This document shows, piece by piece, positions 28,073-38,225 of a stretch of DNA of 64,000 nucleotides. Both the position numbers and the translations under genes were made by a program. The stretch is from a candidate division KSB1 bacterium (GTDB lineage: Bacteria > Zhuqueibacterota > Zhuqueibacteria > JANLFK01 > Oleimicrobiaceae): the NCBI GenBank assembly GCA_024655945.1, contig JANLFK010000001.1, positions 372,001 through 436,000 on the forward strand. Reading direction: 5' to 3'. Positions within the stretch are counted from its first letter, which is position 1; each line of letters opens with the position of its first letter. The notes under the pieces are model-generated. The model did no database searches. It saw nothing but the letters and a program-made list of their open reading frames with translations, and was not told where the DNA came from.

Positions 28073-29035
28073 TTGTTTACCTACGACCGGGGCATTCGCC
28101 TGTCGGGCTCTGAGCTCTGGCTGGACGCCGAGCACAAAGTCGACTTTTCGTACGTTTCCCATGGGCACGCCGACCACCTGAAGAGCCATAATCGCATCAT
28201 TGCCACTGCGCCCACTGCCCGCTTCTTCCAGCAGCGCCAGCGCCAGGTGCAGGTGCAGGAAGTGGCCTATCGTCAGCCGTTCGAGCTAGACGGCTTCACC
28301 ATCGAGCTCTACCCCTCGGGGCACATCCTCGGCTCTTCGATGATCCTTATCGAACGCAACGGGGTCAGCCTGTTGTACACCGGCGACTTTAAGCTTCGCG
28401 AGAGCGCCACCGCCGAGTCGATCCAAATTCCGCAAGCTGACATTCTCATCATGGAGTGCACTTTCGGCAAATCAGAGTATCGGTTCCTGGATCGCGACAC
28501 TTTGATTGCGGGGCTGGTGCATTTTGTTGAGGAAACGCTCCTGTGGGGAGCCGTGCCGGCAGTTCTGGCCTATTCGTTGGGCAAGGGCCAGGAGGCCATG
28601 AAGCTGCTGGGTGACCATGGCTTTCGGGTGAAGGCCTGGCCGGCGATGTGGGAACTGGCCCTCATCTACCGCGAGTTTGGCATCGAGTTTAGGAACTGCG
28701 AGCCCTGGGACTATGGCTCGCTGCGCGGCGAGGTGTTGGTCATCCCGCCGCAGGCGCTGCGCTACCGCTCGGTGGGCTCGATTCCCCGCCTGCGCACGTT
28801 GCTCCTCTCCGGATGGGCAGCAGACCCGGCTGCCAAGTATCGCTATGGAGCCGACGAGGCGCTGCCTTTCAGCGACCATGCCGACTTTGACGAACTCATC
28901 GAATTCGTACGCAAGGTGCGGCCAAAACAGGTCTTCACCACCCACGGATTTTCTGAATTCCCGGTGTATCTGCGCGCCGAAGGCTTTGCCGCCCAGGAGC
29001 TGGGCAGCGGAGAACAACAGCTTTCGCTGCTGTGA
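28073..29035 (+). CDS. Metallo-beta-lactamase/beta-CASP protein, DNA-exonuclease-like (SNM1-type)
   Basis: A 320-residue protein of the metallo-beta-lactamase fold. The metal motif is SHGHADHLKSH. GHILGSSMILIE, the ligand Asp in YTGDFKLRES and the late LPFSDHADFDELIEF and FTTHGFSEF follow. These blocks match the bacterial ligase-associated DNA exonuclease / SNM1-like group better than RNase J or glyoxalases. The likely start is TTG at 28073: GGAGGG lies 5 nt upstream and homology begins there. The next gene, 63 nt downstream, is a JAMM-DinG helicase, suggesting a joint DNA repair role. No DNA ligase is present here. Confidence 0.82.
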   Translation: MFTYDRGIRLSGSELWLDAEHKVDFSYVSHGHADHLKSHNRIIATAPTARFFQQRQRQVQVQEVAYRQPFELDGFTIELYPSGHILGSSMILIERNGVSLLYTGDFKLRESATAESIQIPQADILIMECTFGKSEYRFLDRDTLIAGLVHFVEETLLWGAVPAVLAYSLGKGQEAMKLLGDHGFRVKAWPAMWELALIYREFGIEFRNCEPWDYGSLRGEVLVIPPQALRYRSVGSIPRLRTLLLSGWAADPAAKYRYGADEALPFSDHADFDELIEFVRKVRPKQVFTTHGFSEFPVYLRAEGFAAQELGSGEQQLSLL

Positions 29036-29098
29036 TGCGCCAAGTTGCAGAGTGCGTCACCTGTATTCCGGCGCGTCAGGTCGCTGAGGTGCGAAGAG

Positions 29099-31630
29099 AT
29101 GGCTGTGGTTGAGGTCACAGACTATCTTTCCGAGGAGGCTGCCGCTGCCATTCGCCAGGCGATAGCCGATGCCGGTGGCAACGAAGTCTTCCTCCTCGGC
29201 GAAGGGGAAGACGATGGCACGGTGCGCCAGGTGCGGGTCCTGGCTCGCGGCAACCAGGAAGCCGTGCCGGCAGCGACGCACCTGGCGAAGCCAGGCGATG
29301 CGGTCATCCACAACCACCCTTACGGCCCCCTCACTCCTTCGGAGGCCGACCTGGCGGTGGCCTCGCGCGTGGGCCAGTTCGGCGTGGCCTTCTACATCGT
29401 CAACAACGAGGTTGACGAAATCTATGTGGTAGTCGAGCCGAGCCCACCCGAAAAAGAGATCCCCTTAGACCGTGATGAGATTGCCTCGCTCATCGCGCCC
29501 CATGGGCCGATCGCGGCCAAGCTTTCCGGCTACGAAGACCGCCCCCAGCAGGTGGAGATGATCGAGGCGGTGTGTCAGGCCTTCAACGAACACCGGTTGG
29601 CGGTCATCGAGGCGGGAACCGGCACGGGCAAGACGTTGGCGTATCTGCTACCGGCCATCTACTGGAGCGTGCGCAACAAGCAGCGCTGCGTGGTCTCCAC
29701 ACACACCATCAATCTGCAAGAGCAGATTATCAACAAAGACATCCCTTTCTTGCAGCGGGCGTTGGACATAAAGTTTAGGGCCGTGCTGGTGAAGGGTCGG
29801 GGTAACTACGCCTGCCTGCGCAAGGTAGCTGAACTTGAGCGCGAACCCGAGCTGTTGCTCAACGAAGAAAATGCCGACGAAGTGCGAGCGCTTATCGCCT
29901 GGACGAAGGTCACCAAGGACGGCAGCAGGGCTGACTTGCCCATCATGCCGCGCAACGAAGTGTGGGAGGCCATCGCTTCCGAGAGCGACACATGCCTGCG
30001 CGCCAAGTGTCAGCACTTTAGCTCGTGCTTTGTGAACCGCGCCCGCCGGCAGGCCGCACAGGCGCATATCCTAGTCGCCAATCACCACCTGCTCTTTGCC
30101 GATCTTGCTGTTCGCAACCAGCTCGGCAACTTGGGCGAAGCAGCAGTTCTGCCCCCTTACCGACACATCATCTTTGACGAAGCCCACAATATCGAGGAGG
30201 TGGCAAGTAGCTACTTCGGCAGCCGCATCACGCGCGCTGGGCTGGCGCGCATGCTGCGCCGCTTTCATCGTCCAGGAAAAGACGAGCACAGAGGGCTGCT
30301 CCACCTGGCTCGTGCCAAGGTGCACAAACACAGTGATGTGCTGCCCATGGAGCTTTTGCGGGAAGCCACCAGCCTCATCGAACGCACTCTCGTGCCGCTG
30401 GCGGACCAGTTGCTCGAGGACAACAGTGCGGTCATGGAGTCGCTCTGGCAGGGCGTGCGCGCGCAGGCCGAGGAACAAGAAGGCGAAGTCAAACTGCGCT
30501 TGACCCCGCTCGCGCAGCGACTGCTCCTGGGCGGCGAAGGAGAAGAAAAGGTGCGTGCCCTCTGCGCTGGCCTTCGCCAGTTCGCCAGCAGGGCAAAAGA
30601 TTTCTTGGGGATCCTGGACCGCGCCAGCAGATATGTGGAGGAGGACTTTTGCTCGCTTGCCATCGAACTACGGGCGGCAAGCGAGCGCTTGGAGGCGGCC
30701 GCCGACACCATCGAGGACATCCTCTTTGGTTCCGACGAGGCGCACACGCGGTGGATCGAGGTGAAGGCGGGGCAGCGCGACAACATAGTCCGGCTGCTCA
30801 GCGCGCCATTGGAAATCGGCCAGATGATGCGCACCGCGGTGTTCGAGCGCTTCCAGACCGTGGTCATGACCTCTGCCACCATGACGGTCGCCGGCAGTTT
30901 CGAATTTGTCAACGAGCGCACCGGCGCCGGGCTGGTGGAAAAACGTCTGGAGCTCATGCTCCCCGCGCCGTTTGACTTCGAGCGGCATGTGCTTCTGGGT
31001 GTACCCTTGGACATTCCTGATCCGCGCGACCACGACTATGCAGCGGCACTGGCCGAGCTCGTGCTGCGGGCGCTGCTCATTTCCGAGGGGCGCGCCTTCG
31101 TCCTTTTCACCTCCTACGGCCTCCTCAACAAAATCCACCGCCAGTTGGATCCACTGCTCATGGAGCATGGCATCGTTGCCCTGAAACAAGGTGCAGAGGA
31201 TCGTCACCGCCTGTTGGAGCGTTTCCGCAGGGACACGACTTCGGTCCTCTTCGGCACCGACAGCTTTTGGCAAGGGGTTGACGTCGAGGGTGAAGCGCTG
31301 GAGTCGGTGATTATCACCAAGCTGCCGTTTCAGGTTCCCACAGAACCGTTGGTGGAGGCCCGGGTGGAAGCGCTCAAGAACCGCGGCGGCAACCCGTTCA
31401 CGGAGTACACGGTACCCTGGGCCACCCTCAAGTTCAAGCAAGGCTTCGGCCGCCTGATTCGCCGCAAGACCGATCGCGGCTGCGTACTCATTTTCGACAA
31501 GCGCGTCGTCCTGAAAAGCTACGGCAGCGTCTTCCTGGGCTCGCTGCCCAAGTGCCGGCTGGTCACCGGGTCCACCGAAGAGGTGTTCGCCGCGCTGCGC
31601 GAGTTTTTCGCCCGGGCCAGACGGTCGTGA
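29099..31630 (+). CDS. DinG-family helicase with an N-terminal JAMM domain
   Basis: An 843-residue superfamily 2 helicase of the XPD/DinG type. Walker A is EAGTGTGKT (171-179) and the DEAH box is FDEAHNIEE. Between them, cysteines suited to a 4Fe-4S cluster appear (NYACLRK, then TCLRAKCQHFSSCF). The C-terminal helicase half has GTDSFWQGVDVEG and FGRLIRRKTDRG. Residues 1-115 form a JAMM/MPN-like metalloprotease domain with the perfect pattern HNH, 7 residues, Ser, 2 residues, Asp (His71, His73, Ser81, Asp84). Classical DinG either lacks an extra domain or has a DnaQ-type exonuclease. The ATG at 29099 is chosen at the beginning of that domain. Confidence 0.9.
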   Translation: MAVVEVTDYLSEEAAAAIRQAIADAGGNEVFLLGEGEDDGTVRQVRVLARGNQEAVPAATHLAKPGDAVIHNHPYGPLTPSEADLAVASRVGQFGVAFYIVNNEVDEIYVVVEPSPPEKEIPLDRDEIASLIAPHGPIAAKLSGYEDRPQQVEMIEAVCQAFNEHRLAVIEAGTGTGKTLAYLLPAIYWSVRNKQRCVVSTHTINLQEQIINKDIPFLQRALDIKFRAVLVKGRGNYACLRKVAELEREPELLLNEENADEVRALIAWTKVTKDGSRADLPIMPRNEVWEAIASESDTCLRAKCQHFSSCFVNRARRQAAQAHILVANHHLLFADLAVRNQLGNLGEAAVLPPYRHIIFDEAHNIEEVASSYFGSRITRAGLARMLRRFHRPGKDEHRGLLHLARAKVHKHSDVLPMELLREATSLIERTLVPLADQLLEDNSAVMESLWQGVRAQAEEQEGEVKLRLTPLAQRLLLGGEGEEKVRALCAGLRQFASRAKDFLGILDRASRYVEEDFCSLAIELRAASERLEAAADTIEDILFGSDEAHTRWIEVKAGQRDNIVRLLSAPLEIGQMMRTAVFERFQTVVMTSATMTVAGSFEFVNERTGAGLVEKRLELMLPAPFDFERHVLLGVPLDIPDPRDHDYAAALAELVLRALLISEGRAFVLFTSYGLLNKIHRQLDPLLMEHGIVALKQGAEDRHRLLERFRRDTTSVLFGTDSFWQGVDVEGEALESVIITKLPFQVPTEPLVEARVEALKNRGGNPFTEYTVPWATLKFKQGFGRLIRRKTDRGCVLIFDKRVVLKSYGSVFLGSLPKCRLVTGSTEEVFAALREFFARARRS

Positions 31631-31932
31631 GTTCCTCGCAGGAGGAAGTCATCCCAGGAGGGAAAAGCTGGGGAGAATGCCGCCGACCATGCCAAAGACG
31701 GGCTTTCGTTCAGCTTTGCGCGGCGCCGTAGTGCCCGCCTACGCGTTGAGGCACTGCTCGGCGCGGGCGTACATCGTCGCCGGGCTGGAGTCCCCGGGGG
31801 GCTGAGCTGCGGCCCTTTGGCAAGAGGCGATTTTCCGGTCTCTCGTGCCCATCATCCTCGGGTGCGGTCAGGGTGGAGCGGTGGGAAAGGCGACTGATCT
31901 GAATAGGCATGGGCGAAAGGAGGTGCTGTGGC
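31631..31932. other. Intergenic region, no gene seen
   Basis: The 302-bp gap holds a weak 6-bp inverted repeat (AGTGCC/GGCACT, 31730-31755) that might act as a terminator stem, but it lacks a T run. The GGAGGTG ribosome site of the next gene lies near 31918-31925. No gene or clear promoter seen. Confidence 0.35.
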
Positions 31933-33526
31933 ATGCGTTCCCTGAGCTGTCTTGTCGTCGTTCTCTTGGTGGTGCAGGCTTGGGCACAGAGCGCGGTCGA
32001 CACGCGCATCCCGTCCGAAAGCCGGCGGGCGCAAGGGATATTCATCCGCATCACCGTGCCGGCAAGCGCCCGTTATGGCCCCCCGGTGCGCCCGTGGTCA
32101 TCCATGTTCCGGGTGGTTTTGCTTCGGGAGGCCTTTCTGTCGCGTCGCCCCCCTGGTCGCTACCGGGCTGTATAGAGATCCGCTTCAACTTCCCTGGCGG
32201 GGGCACAGGGGCAACAGCCAGCGGCGGCATCTATGATGAGCACGGCATCAACTGTTTGAAGGCCCTCCGGGACATCGTGCGTTTTGCCTTCGGCCTGAGC
32301 ACAGACACTGCGGGCAGGGGTCTCGCCCAATTGGTCCCTCCCATTGTGCCCCTGAGCACAAATATCGGCTTGGTCGGCTGGTCCAACGGCGGCAATGCCA
32401 CCCTGGGCGTGGCAGGCATACATGGGAGCGAGCTTGCCGGACTCGCCTGGATCGTGAACTGGGAGTCGCCGGTGGGTGACGGCATGGCCAACGCCGAGTG
32501 TGGCGGGCGTCTGGCGAGTCCATACCTCAATCCTCGGGTCAATCCGGCGTATGATCCCGACAGCGGGACATGGGACATGAGCTCTTTGGCCTACTGCGAC
32601 ACGCTGCAAGTGGCGCTCGAAATGGCGGCGCTACGCGGGGGGCTGTACTTTGACATCAACCGCAATGGCGCCCTGGACAGCGGCAGCGACTTTCTCCTCA
32701 ACCCTCACCTCTGGAGGACCCCCTCTGGCGCAAGGGTTTACTACTCCAACCGCGTCATTCGTGCAGCGGTAGAGAAGCATCTGCTCCCTCTGCCTCTCCC
32801 TTCTCACATTGCTTCGCCGGCGGAGAGCGAGGTCTTCTGGCAATACCGGAATGCCGAGGGTTGGCTCTCGGAAGTGGTGCGCTTGCTTCCCAACCTCATG
32901 TTCCTGGTTGCCGCCGCAGACACCGACCACGTGCAGAGCGCTCCCGAGCATCCCCATGTGCTCATTCAGTATGAAGGATTGCGCACGGCGGGCGCTCGGT
33001 TGACACGCCTCAACCCCGATCGCGCATACGTGGAATACGCCCTCGGACACGCCTTCCCTTCAGCGGCGGACAACGACGCCTTCGCGCCATTGGACCACCT
33101 GACGATCAGATCAGCGCTCGAACCTGACCCTGACTCTCTTCCGACAAACATCACTGTGGCTGCGGCCATCTATGAACTCGCCGATCGAACCTTTACCGGC
33201 AACACCACCCCGCAGCTGGCTGCAACCCTCACGGGCGTAGAAGAGGCTGTTTTCTCCTGCCCACCGGCCCGCTCCTTTGGCAAAACTACCCCAATCCGTT
33301 CAATGCCGCCACAACTTTTGGCTTCTGTCTTGCGCATGATGCACACGTGCAACTGGAGGTTTTCGACCTTCTCGGCCGTCGCTTGGCCAAAGTGGCGGAG
33401 GCAGACCTACCTGCCGGGGAGCACGCTGTTGGTTTCTCCGCCGAAAACTTGCCCAGCGGCCTGTATGTCTATCGTCTGCGCGCCGGCTCCTTTGCGGTGA
33501 GTAAGACGATGCAAGTGGTGAGATAA
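31933..33526 (+). pseudogene. Secreted alpha/beta-hydrolase-like protein with sorting domain, two frameshifts
   Basis: The start MRSLSCLVVVLLVVQAWAQ is a clear signal peptide with GGAGGTG upstream of the ATG at 31933. The frame breaks at a run of six C (32079-32084); one extra C would rejoin ARYGPP to GAPVVIHVPGGF. The main body has a serine-hydrolase elbow, GWSNGG, and an EF-hand-like DINRNGALDSGSD. The frame breaks again at TTTT (33250-33253); one extra T gives LPTGPLLWQNYPNPFN, and the C-terminal type IX sorting domain then runs to the TAA at 33524-33526. About 530 residues if repaired. Both breaks lie in homopolymers, so assembly error is as likely as decay. Confidence 0.75.
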
Positions 33527-33541
33527 CCGGAGGGACCTCCC

Positions 33542-35065
33542 GTGAGACTTCTGCCACTGCTGATGCTCTTCATCTGCGTGGCTGCAGAGAGCCAAGGCCA
33601 GGTCAGCTTGTGGGAACGGCAGTACGGTCAACCCGACAGAGCCGAGTTCGCCACTGGCCGTGTGGTCGAAACTCTGTCGGGCGAGTACGTCCTGTGCGGG
33701 TTCACCATGGGCGCGACCCCATGGGAAATCGACGGGCTGATCATCAAGCTCTCTGCAAGCGGCGACACTCTGTGGACACGACAAGTGGGCAGCACCGGGC
33801 TGGGAGGAGCAGCGGACTTCCTATGGGGAATTGCCTTGGGCAGCAACGAGGAACTCCTCCTGACCGGAACCCGCTACCAGGCCCCCCTTGGGCGACAGGT
33901 CTGGTTCCTCAAGTATGACCAGGACGGCAACTGCCTCCTTGACAAAAGGTTCGGCAAGAACCAAGAGGACAATGGCAACGAGATTCTCCAGAACTCGGAT
34001 GGAAGCTACGTCATTCTGGGCAATACCGCGTCCTTCGGCACGCAGCACGGCGGCAAGGACGTGTGGCTTCTGAAGCTGGATGCCCAAGGCGACACCGTCT
34101 GGACCCGAACCTATGATTTCGGTTTTGATGACGCCGGAGCAGGGATCATCCCCTTCCACTCTGGCGGCTACCTCATCGCCGCTCACAGCTGCGTGGCTCA
34201 CTGCGGAGGATTGCTCCAGGAGAACTTCTGCAGCTACTTTCTTGTTGACAGCGCGGGCAATGTGCTCAAACGCCGTGTCTTTGACCGAGGCAGGAAGAAC
34301 ACTTTCAGTCAGGTGGCCACAACAACAGACGGTGGCGCCATTCTCTGTGGTGCCACCTGCATGACCGACACTTTTCCCAACCCTGACGTCTGGCTGGTGA
34401 AACTGGACCAGGAAGCGGAGGTCAGCTGGAGCAAGACCATCGGCTACGTCCACCGCTACGACGGAGGGCTGAGCATCCTCCAGAGCAGAGATGGCGGATA
34501 CTACCTGGCCGCCTACTCCCAAGGTGTGCAGACACCGGAGATGAATTATGACAACTGGTGGCTACTTCGCCTCACCGGCACAGGCGACACCCTGTGGACG
34601 AAGTGGTGGGGGTGGCCGCTCAATGATGACCCCTATTCCATCATCCCGACATCGGATGGGGGAATCGTGATTGCCGGCTGGAAGGACGCAAATTCCAACC
34701 CCTTCTATTCCCTTTCCCTTGGGAATGCGGACATCTCCGTCGTCAAGGTAGACACTCTGGGCAGAAGCACCGCAGTGGGGCCCGCTGTGTCGGAGGGACG
34801 GAGCGAGTACCTGGTGGGGCACATTTACCCGAATCCCTTCAACGATGCCACCACCATGCATATTTCTCTGAGCAATGCGAGCCACGTCAGGTTGGAGGTG
34901 TTTGATGCCCGCGGCCGGCTGGTAGCCACCCTCCTCAATGGCCTCTACGAGCCCGGCGAGCACGTGGTGCACTGGGCAGCAGCCCGTCTCCCCAGCGGCC
35001 TGTATTTCTGCCGTCTGAGTTCGGACAACAACGTGCGCTGGACAAAGGCGCTCCTGCTAAGGTAA
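33542..35065 (+). CDS. Secreted repeat (beta-propeller-like) protein with type IX sorting domain
   Basis: The 507-residue protein has a signal peptide (residues 1-20) and then several repeats of roughly 50-60 residues built around W-x-x-K-L-x-x-x-G-D-T-x-W-T (for example VWLLKLDAQGDTVWTRTYD and WWLLRLTGTGDTLWTKWW). These are typical of blade-forming surface proteins. The last ~80 residues are a C-terminal sorting domain (IYPNPFNDATTMHIS to GLYFCRLSS). The start is GTG at 33542 with GGAGGG upstream, 15 nt after the broken hydrolase gene. Ligand or function unknown; export through the PorU-type system encoded at 44-48 kb is likely. Confidence 0.82.
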   Translation: MRLLPLLMLFICVAAESQGQVSLWERQYGQPDRAEFATGRVVETLSGEYVLCGFTMGATPWEIDGLIIKLSASGDTLWTRQVGSTGLGGAADFLWGIALGSNEELLLTGTRYQAPLGRQVWFLKYDQDGNCLLDKRFGKNQEDNGNEILQNSDGSYVILGNTASFGTQHGGKDVWLLKLDAQGDTVWTRTYDFGFDDAGAGIIPFHSGGYLIAAHSCVAHCGGLLQENFCSYFLVDSAGNVLKRRVFDRGRKNTFSQVATTTDGGAILCGATCMTDTFPNPDVWLVKLDQEAEVSWSKTIGYVHRYDGGLSILQSRDGGYYLAAYSQGVQTPEMNYDNWWLLRLTGTGDTLWTKWWGWPLNDDPYSIIPTSDGGIVIAGWKDANSNPFYSLSLGNADISVVKVDTLGRSTAVGPAVSEGRSEYLVGHIYPNPFNDATTMHISLSNASHVRLEVFDARGRLVATLLNGLYEPGEHVVHWAAARLPSGLYFCRLSSDNNVRWTKALLLR

Positions 35066-35656
35066 TCATCCAGGTTTGCGCGCATCAACAAACACCGATT
35101 ACACGCAGAAGACCCAGCGGGGTAGGAGCCTGGGGCGCCGGGTCTGCTTTCGTTGCAGCGAAAGAGGACCCAGCGCGCCTGCTGCTGCCAGGGCTAATGG
35201 GTCGAAGCGGCTCGGAGGCGGAAGTACGCCCTTCTTAGCTGTGGCCGACTCATGTCACTGAGGACTCGACACACGGCGAAGCGGCCGCCCTCTGGCAGCT
35301 CGTCCCCGCCACATCGCAGGGGAAGCCCCCGCTTTCTCACACGACCACTGCAGGAGAAGCGCCAGCCTTCGTGGGGCGTTCTCGTGACCCAGGCACACTC
35401 CGCTCTGTGTGGCCCCTCTCCATCGTCTGTTTGAATCCTCATGAAAATTGCCTCTGCGGCACGCGAGATTTTCCGCACGCCGCCACTGCACGAAGGGCCT
35501 CACGACCAAATCCCGCCATTCCGGAAACGCGATCGAGAGGCTGGTCAAAGGACCACAGCTTTTTCCACCTGCGCGCATCACACGCCGGCATAATGAGGTT
35601 GATTTCCTGCATGTTATTTGATAAATTAGGCGCGTCCTTTTGCCGTTGGAGCCTTT
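35066..35656. other. Long intergenic region with the lepA promoter
   Basis: The longest gap of the window (591 bp). Its right end holds the lepA promoter (35599-35627) with the shared 17-nt block. The rest (35070-35590) contains no frame with a ribosome site and protein-like content on either strand. A structured RNA or a sequence-decayed gene cannot be excluded, but I see no specific sign. Confidence 0.45.
35599..35633 (+). promoter_or_regulatory. lepA operon promoter with shared -10 block
   Basis: TTGATT (35599-35604), 17 bp, TAAATT (35622-35627). The block TTTGATAAATTAGGCGC (35617-35633) is identical, base for base, to that across the uvrA -10 box on the opposite strand at 62292-62308. 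Confidence 0.8.
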
Positions 35657-37450
35657 ATGATCAGTGACAAGATTCGCAACTTTTGCATCATCGCCCACAT
35701 CGACCATGGCAAGTCGACCCTGGCCGACCGCCTTCTTGAGCTCACCGGCACACTGAGCAAAGAGGAGATGGTGGAGCAGGTGTTGGACAACATGGACCTG
35801 GAGCGCGAGCGCGGCATCACCATCAAATCGCACGCGGTGACCATGAACTACACGGCGCGCGACGGGCAGCGGTACACCCTCAACCTCATCGACACCCCTG
35901 GCCACGTGGATTTTTCCTACGAGGTTTCGCGCAGTCTGGCTGCCTGCGAAGGGGCTATTCTGGTGGTGGATGCTGCCCAAGGGGTCGAGGCGCAGACCAT
36001 CAGCAACCTCTATCTGGCCTTGGAAAACGACCTCGAAATCGTGCCAGTCATCAACAAGATCGATCTCTCCAACGCGCAAGTGGAGCTTGTCAAACGCCAG
36101 ATTGTGGAAATCCTCGGCATCGCGGAACAGGAGATCCTCCTGGCGAGTGCCAAACACGGCCTCGGCATAGAGGAGGTGCTGGAGGCGGTTGTGGCGCGCA
36201 TCCCGCCGCCACGAGGAGACGTCTCGGCTCCTCTTCAGGCGCTCATTTTCGATTCTATGTTCAACAGCTATCGCGGGGCCGTTGCCTACGTCAGGGTGGT
36301 GAACGGCGAAATCGGCGTCGGCTCACGCATCCGGCTCTTTTCCTCAGGCAAGGAGTTTGAGGTTGAAGAGGTAGGCATCCTGCAGTTGCGCCAGATCAAA
36401 CGGCCGAAGCTTTGCGCCGGGGAGGTAGGCTACGTGATTGCCGGCATCAAGGAGGTGCGGGACACCAAGGTGGGCGACACCATTACCGACGCAGCACGGC
36501 CGGCAGCGGCACCGCTTCCCGGGTTCAAGGAGGTCAAGCCGATGGTCTTCAGTGGCCTGTACCCGGCGGTGGCCGAGAGCTACGATGAGCTGCGCAAGGC
36601 CTTGGAGCGCCTCAGCCTCAATGACAGCTCCCTTCACTTCGAGCCGGAGACGTCGGTGGCGCTCGGCTTCGGCTTCAGGTGTGGCTTCTTGGGCCTGCTG
36701 CACATGGAGATTGTCCAGGAACGGTTGGAGAGGGAATACAACCTCAACCTCATCACCACCGTCCCCAACGTCAAGTTCCGAGTCACCCGCAAGAACGGCG
36801 GGGTCATGTGGGTCGAAAACCCCGCGCAAATGCCCCCTGCCGGCGACATCGCCCTCATCGAGGAGCCGTACATTGCCGCGCACATCCTCACGCCGGCCGA
36901 GTACATCGGCAGCATCATGCAATTGGTGCAGGAGCGGCGCGGCGTTTTCGTCACCACTGAGTATCTTGACCCGACGCGCGCCCATTTGCACTACGAGTTC
37001 CCGCTGGCCGAGGTGATTTTCGACTTCTACGACCGGCTGAAATCGGTGTCGCGGGGCTATGCGTCGTTCGACTATGAGTTCCTCGCCTACAAGCCGGGCG
37101 ATCTGGTCAAATTGGACGTGCTGCTCAACGGCGAGGTAGTGGACGCCCTTTCGGTGGTGGTACACCGGGACAAGGCTTACGAGTGGGGCCGACGCGTGTG
37201 CGAGAAGCTGCGCGAGCTCATTCCGCGGCAGCTGTTTCAGATCGTCATCCAGGCGGCCATCGGCAGCAGGGTCATCGCCCGCGCCAGCATCAGTCCGCTG
37301 CGCAAAAAGGTGACGGCCAAGTGCTATGGCGGGGACATCACCCGGAAGCGGAAGCTTCTGGAGAAACAAAAGGAAGGCAAGAAACGTATGCGGCAGTTGG
37401 GCCGCGTGGAGATTCCCCAAGAGGCCTTCCTCGCCGTGCTGAAAGTGTAA
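35657..37450 (+). CDS. lepA: Elongation factor 4 (LepA)
   Basis: A ribosome-bound translational GTPase thought to help back-translocation or initiation-complex maturation. The 597-residue protein has full length. Motifs are AHIDHGKST (G1), RERGITI (G2), DTPGHVDF (G3) and NKIDL (G4), plus the LepA C-terminal end ([20 protein letters not shown]). It leads the lepA - ABC - permease - lepB - hemW run. The lepA/lepB/hemW association is common in bacteria. The ATG at 35657 lies about 25 nt after the -10 block. Confidence 0.98.
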   Translation: MISDKIRNFCIIAHIDHGKSTLADRLLELTGTLSKEEMVEQVLDNMDLERERGITIKSHAVTMNYTARDGQRYTLNLIDTPGHVDFSYEVSRSLAACEGAILVVDAAQGVEAQTISNLYLALENDLEIVPVINKIDLSNAQVELVKRQIVEILGIAEQEILLASAKHGLGIEEVLEAVVARIPPPRGDVSAPLQALIFDSMFNSYRGAVAYVRVVNGEIGVGSRIRLFSSGKEFEVEEVGILQLRQIKRPKLCAGEVGYVIAGIKEVRDTKVGDTITDAARPAAAPLPGFKEVKPMVFSGLYPAVAESYDELRKALERLSLNDSSLHFEPETSVALGFGFRCGFLGLLHMEIVQERLEREYNLNLITTVPNVKFRVTRKNGGVMWVENPAQMPPAGDIALIEEPYIAAHILTPAEYIGSIMQLVQERRGVFVTTEYLDPTRAHLHYEFPLAEVIFDFYDRLKSVSRGYASFDYEFLAYKPGDLVKLDVLLNGEVVDALSVVVHRDKAYEWGRRVCEKLRELIPRQLFQIVIQAAIGSRVIARASISPLRKKVTAKCYGGDITRKRKLLEKQKEGKKRMRQLGRVEIPQEAFLAVLKV

Positions 37451-37463
37451 ATGACGAGAGCCT

Positions 37464-38219
37464 ATGATTGTCGCCGAAGACTTGAGCAAGCGCTACGGTT
37501 CCACACTGGCCGTTGATGGATTATCGCTGACGGTCGAAGGGGAGCTCTTTGTCTTTCTCGGGCCCAATGGCGCCGGCAAGACCACCACGATTAAGCTCAT
37601 GACTGGCCTGTTGCGGCCGGATCGTGGGCACGTGCGCATCAACGGGTTCGACGTGGCCACGCAGCCGCTGCAAGCAAAGGGCTGCCTTGGCCTAGTGCCG
37701 GAACGGCCGTACGTCTATCCCAAGCTCACCGGACGTGAGTTCCTCTTCTTCATGGCCGACCTCTACCGTGTCGACCGCGCGACGGCCGTGCGTCGCTTCG
37801 AGCACCTGGTGGAGCTTTTCGATTTGGCAGGCCACATCGACCGCCTCATCGAAACCTACTCGCATGGCATGAAGCAGAAAATCGCGCTGAGCGGCGCTCT
37901 CATTCATGACTCGAAAGTCTTGTTCCTCGACGAGCCAACCGTGGGCCTTGACCCGAAGAGCGCACGGAATCTGAAGAGTCTGCTCAAGGGCCTGGTGCAG
38001 CGTGGGGTCACGGTGTTTATGTCCACCCACATCCTCGAGATTGCCGAGTCGATGTGCGACCGCGTGGGGATCATCGACAAAGGGAAGCTGATTGCCCTTG
38101 GCACAATGGCAGAGCTGCGCGGGAAGTCGTCGCGCCGCCAGTCGTTGGAAGACATCTTCCTTGAGCTCACCGGCGGGGACGAGTACCGGGAGGTGCTCAA
38201 GTATCTGGAGGAGAGTTAG
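37464..38219 (+). CDS. ABC transporter ATP-binding protein
   Basis: The 251-residue ATPase has Walker A GPNGAGKTTT, signature YSHGMKQKIALSGAL (in place of LSGGQ) and Walker B VLFLDEPTVGLDP, followed by the H-loop region STHILEIAE. It couples ATP use to the permease encoded 6 nt downstream. The type is that of ABC-2 exporters for lipids, drugs or sugars. Substrate unknown. It follows lepA by 13 nt. Confidence 0.94.
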   Translation: MIVAEDLSKRYGSTLAVDGLSLTVEGELFVFLGPNGAGKTTTIKLMTGLLRPDRGHVRINGFDVATQPLQAKGCLGLVPERPYVYPKLTGREFLFFMADLYRVDRATAVRRFEHLVELFDLAGHIDRLIETYSHGMKQKIALSGALIHDSKVLFLDEPTVGLDPKSARNLKSLLKGLVQRGVTVFMSTHILEIAESMCDRVGIIDKGKLIALGTMAELRGKSSRRQSLEDIFLELTGGDEYREVLKYLEES

Positions 38220-38225
38220 AGGCCC

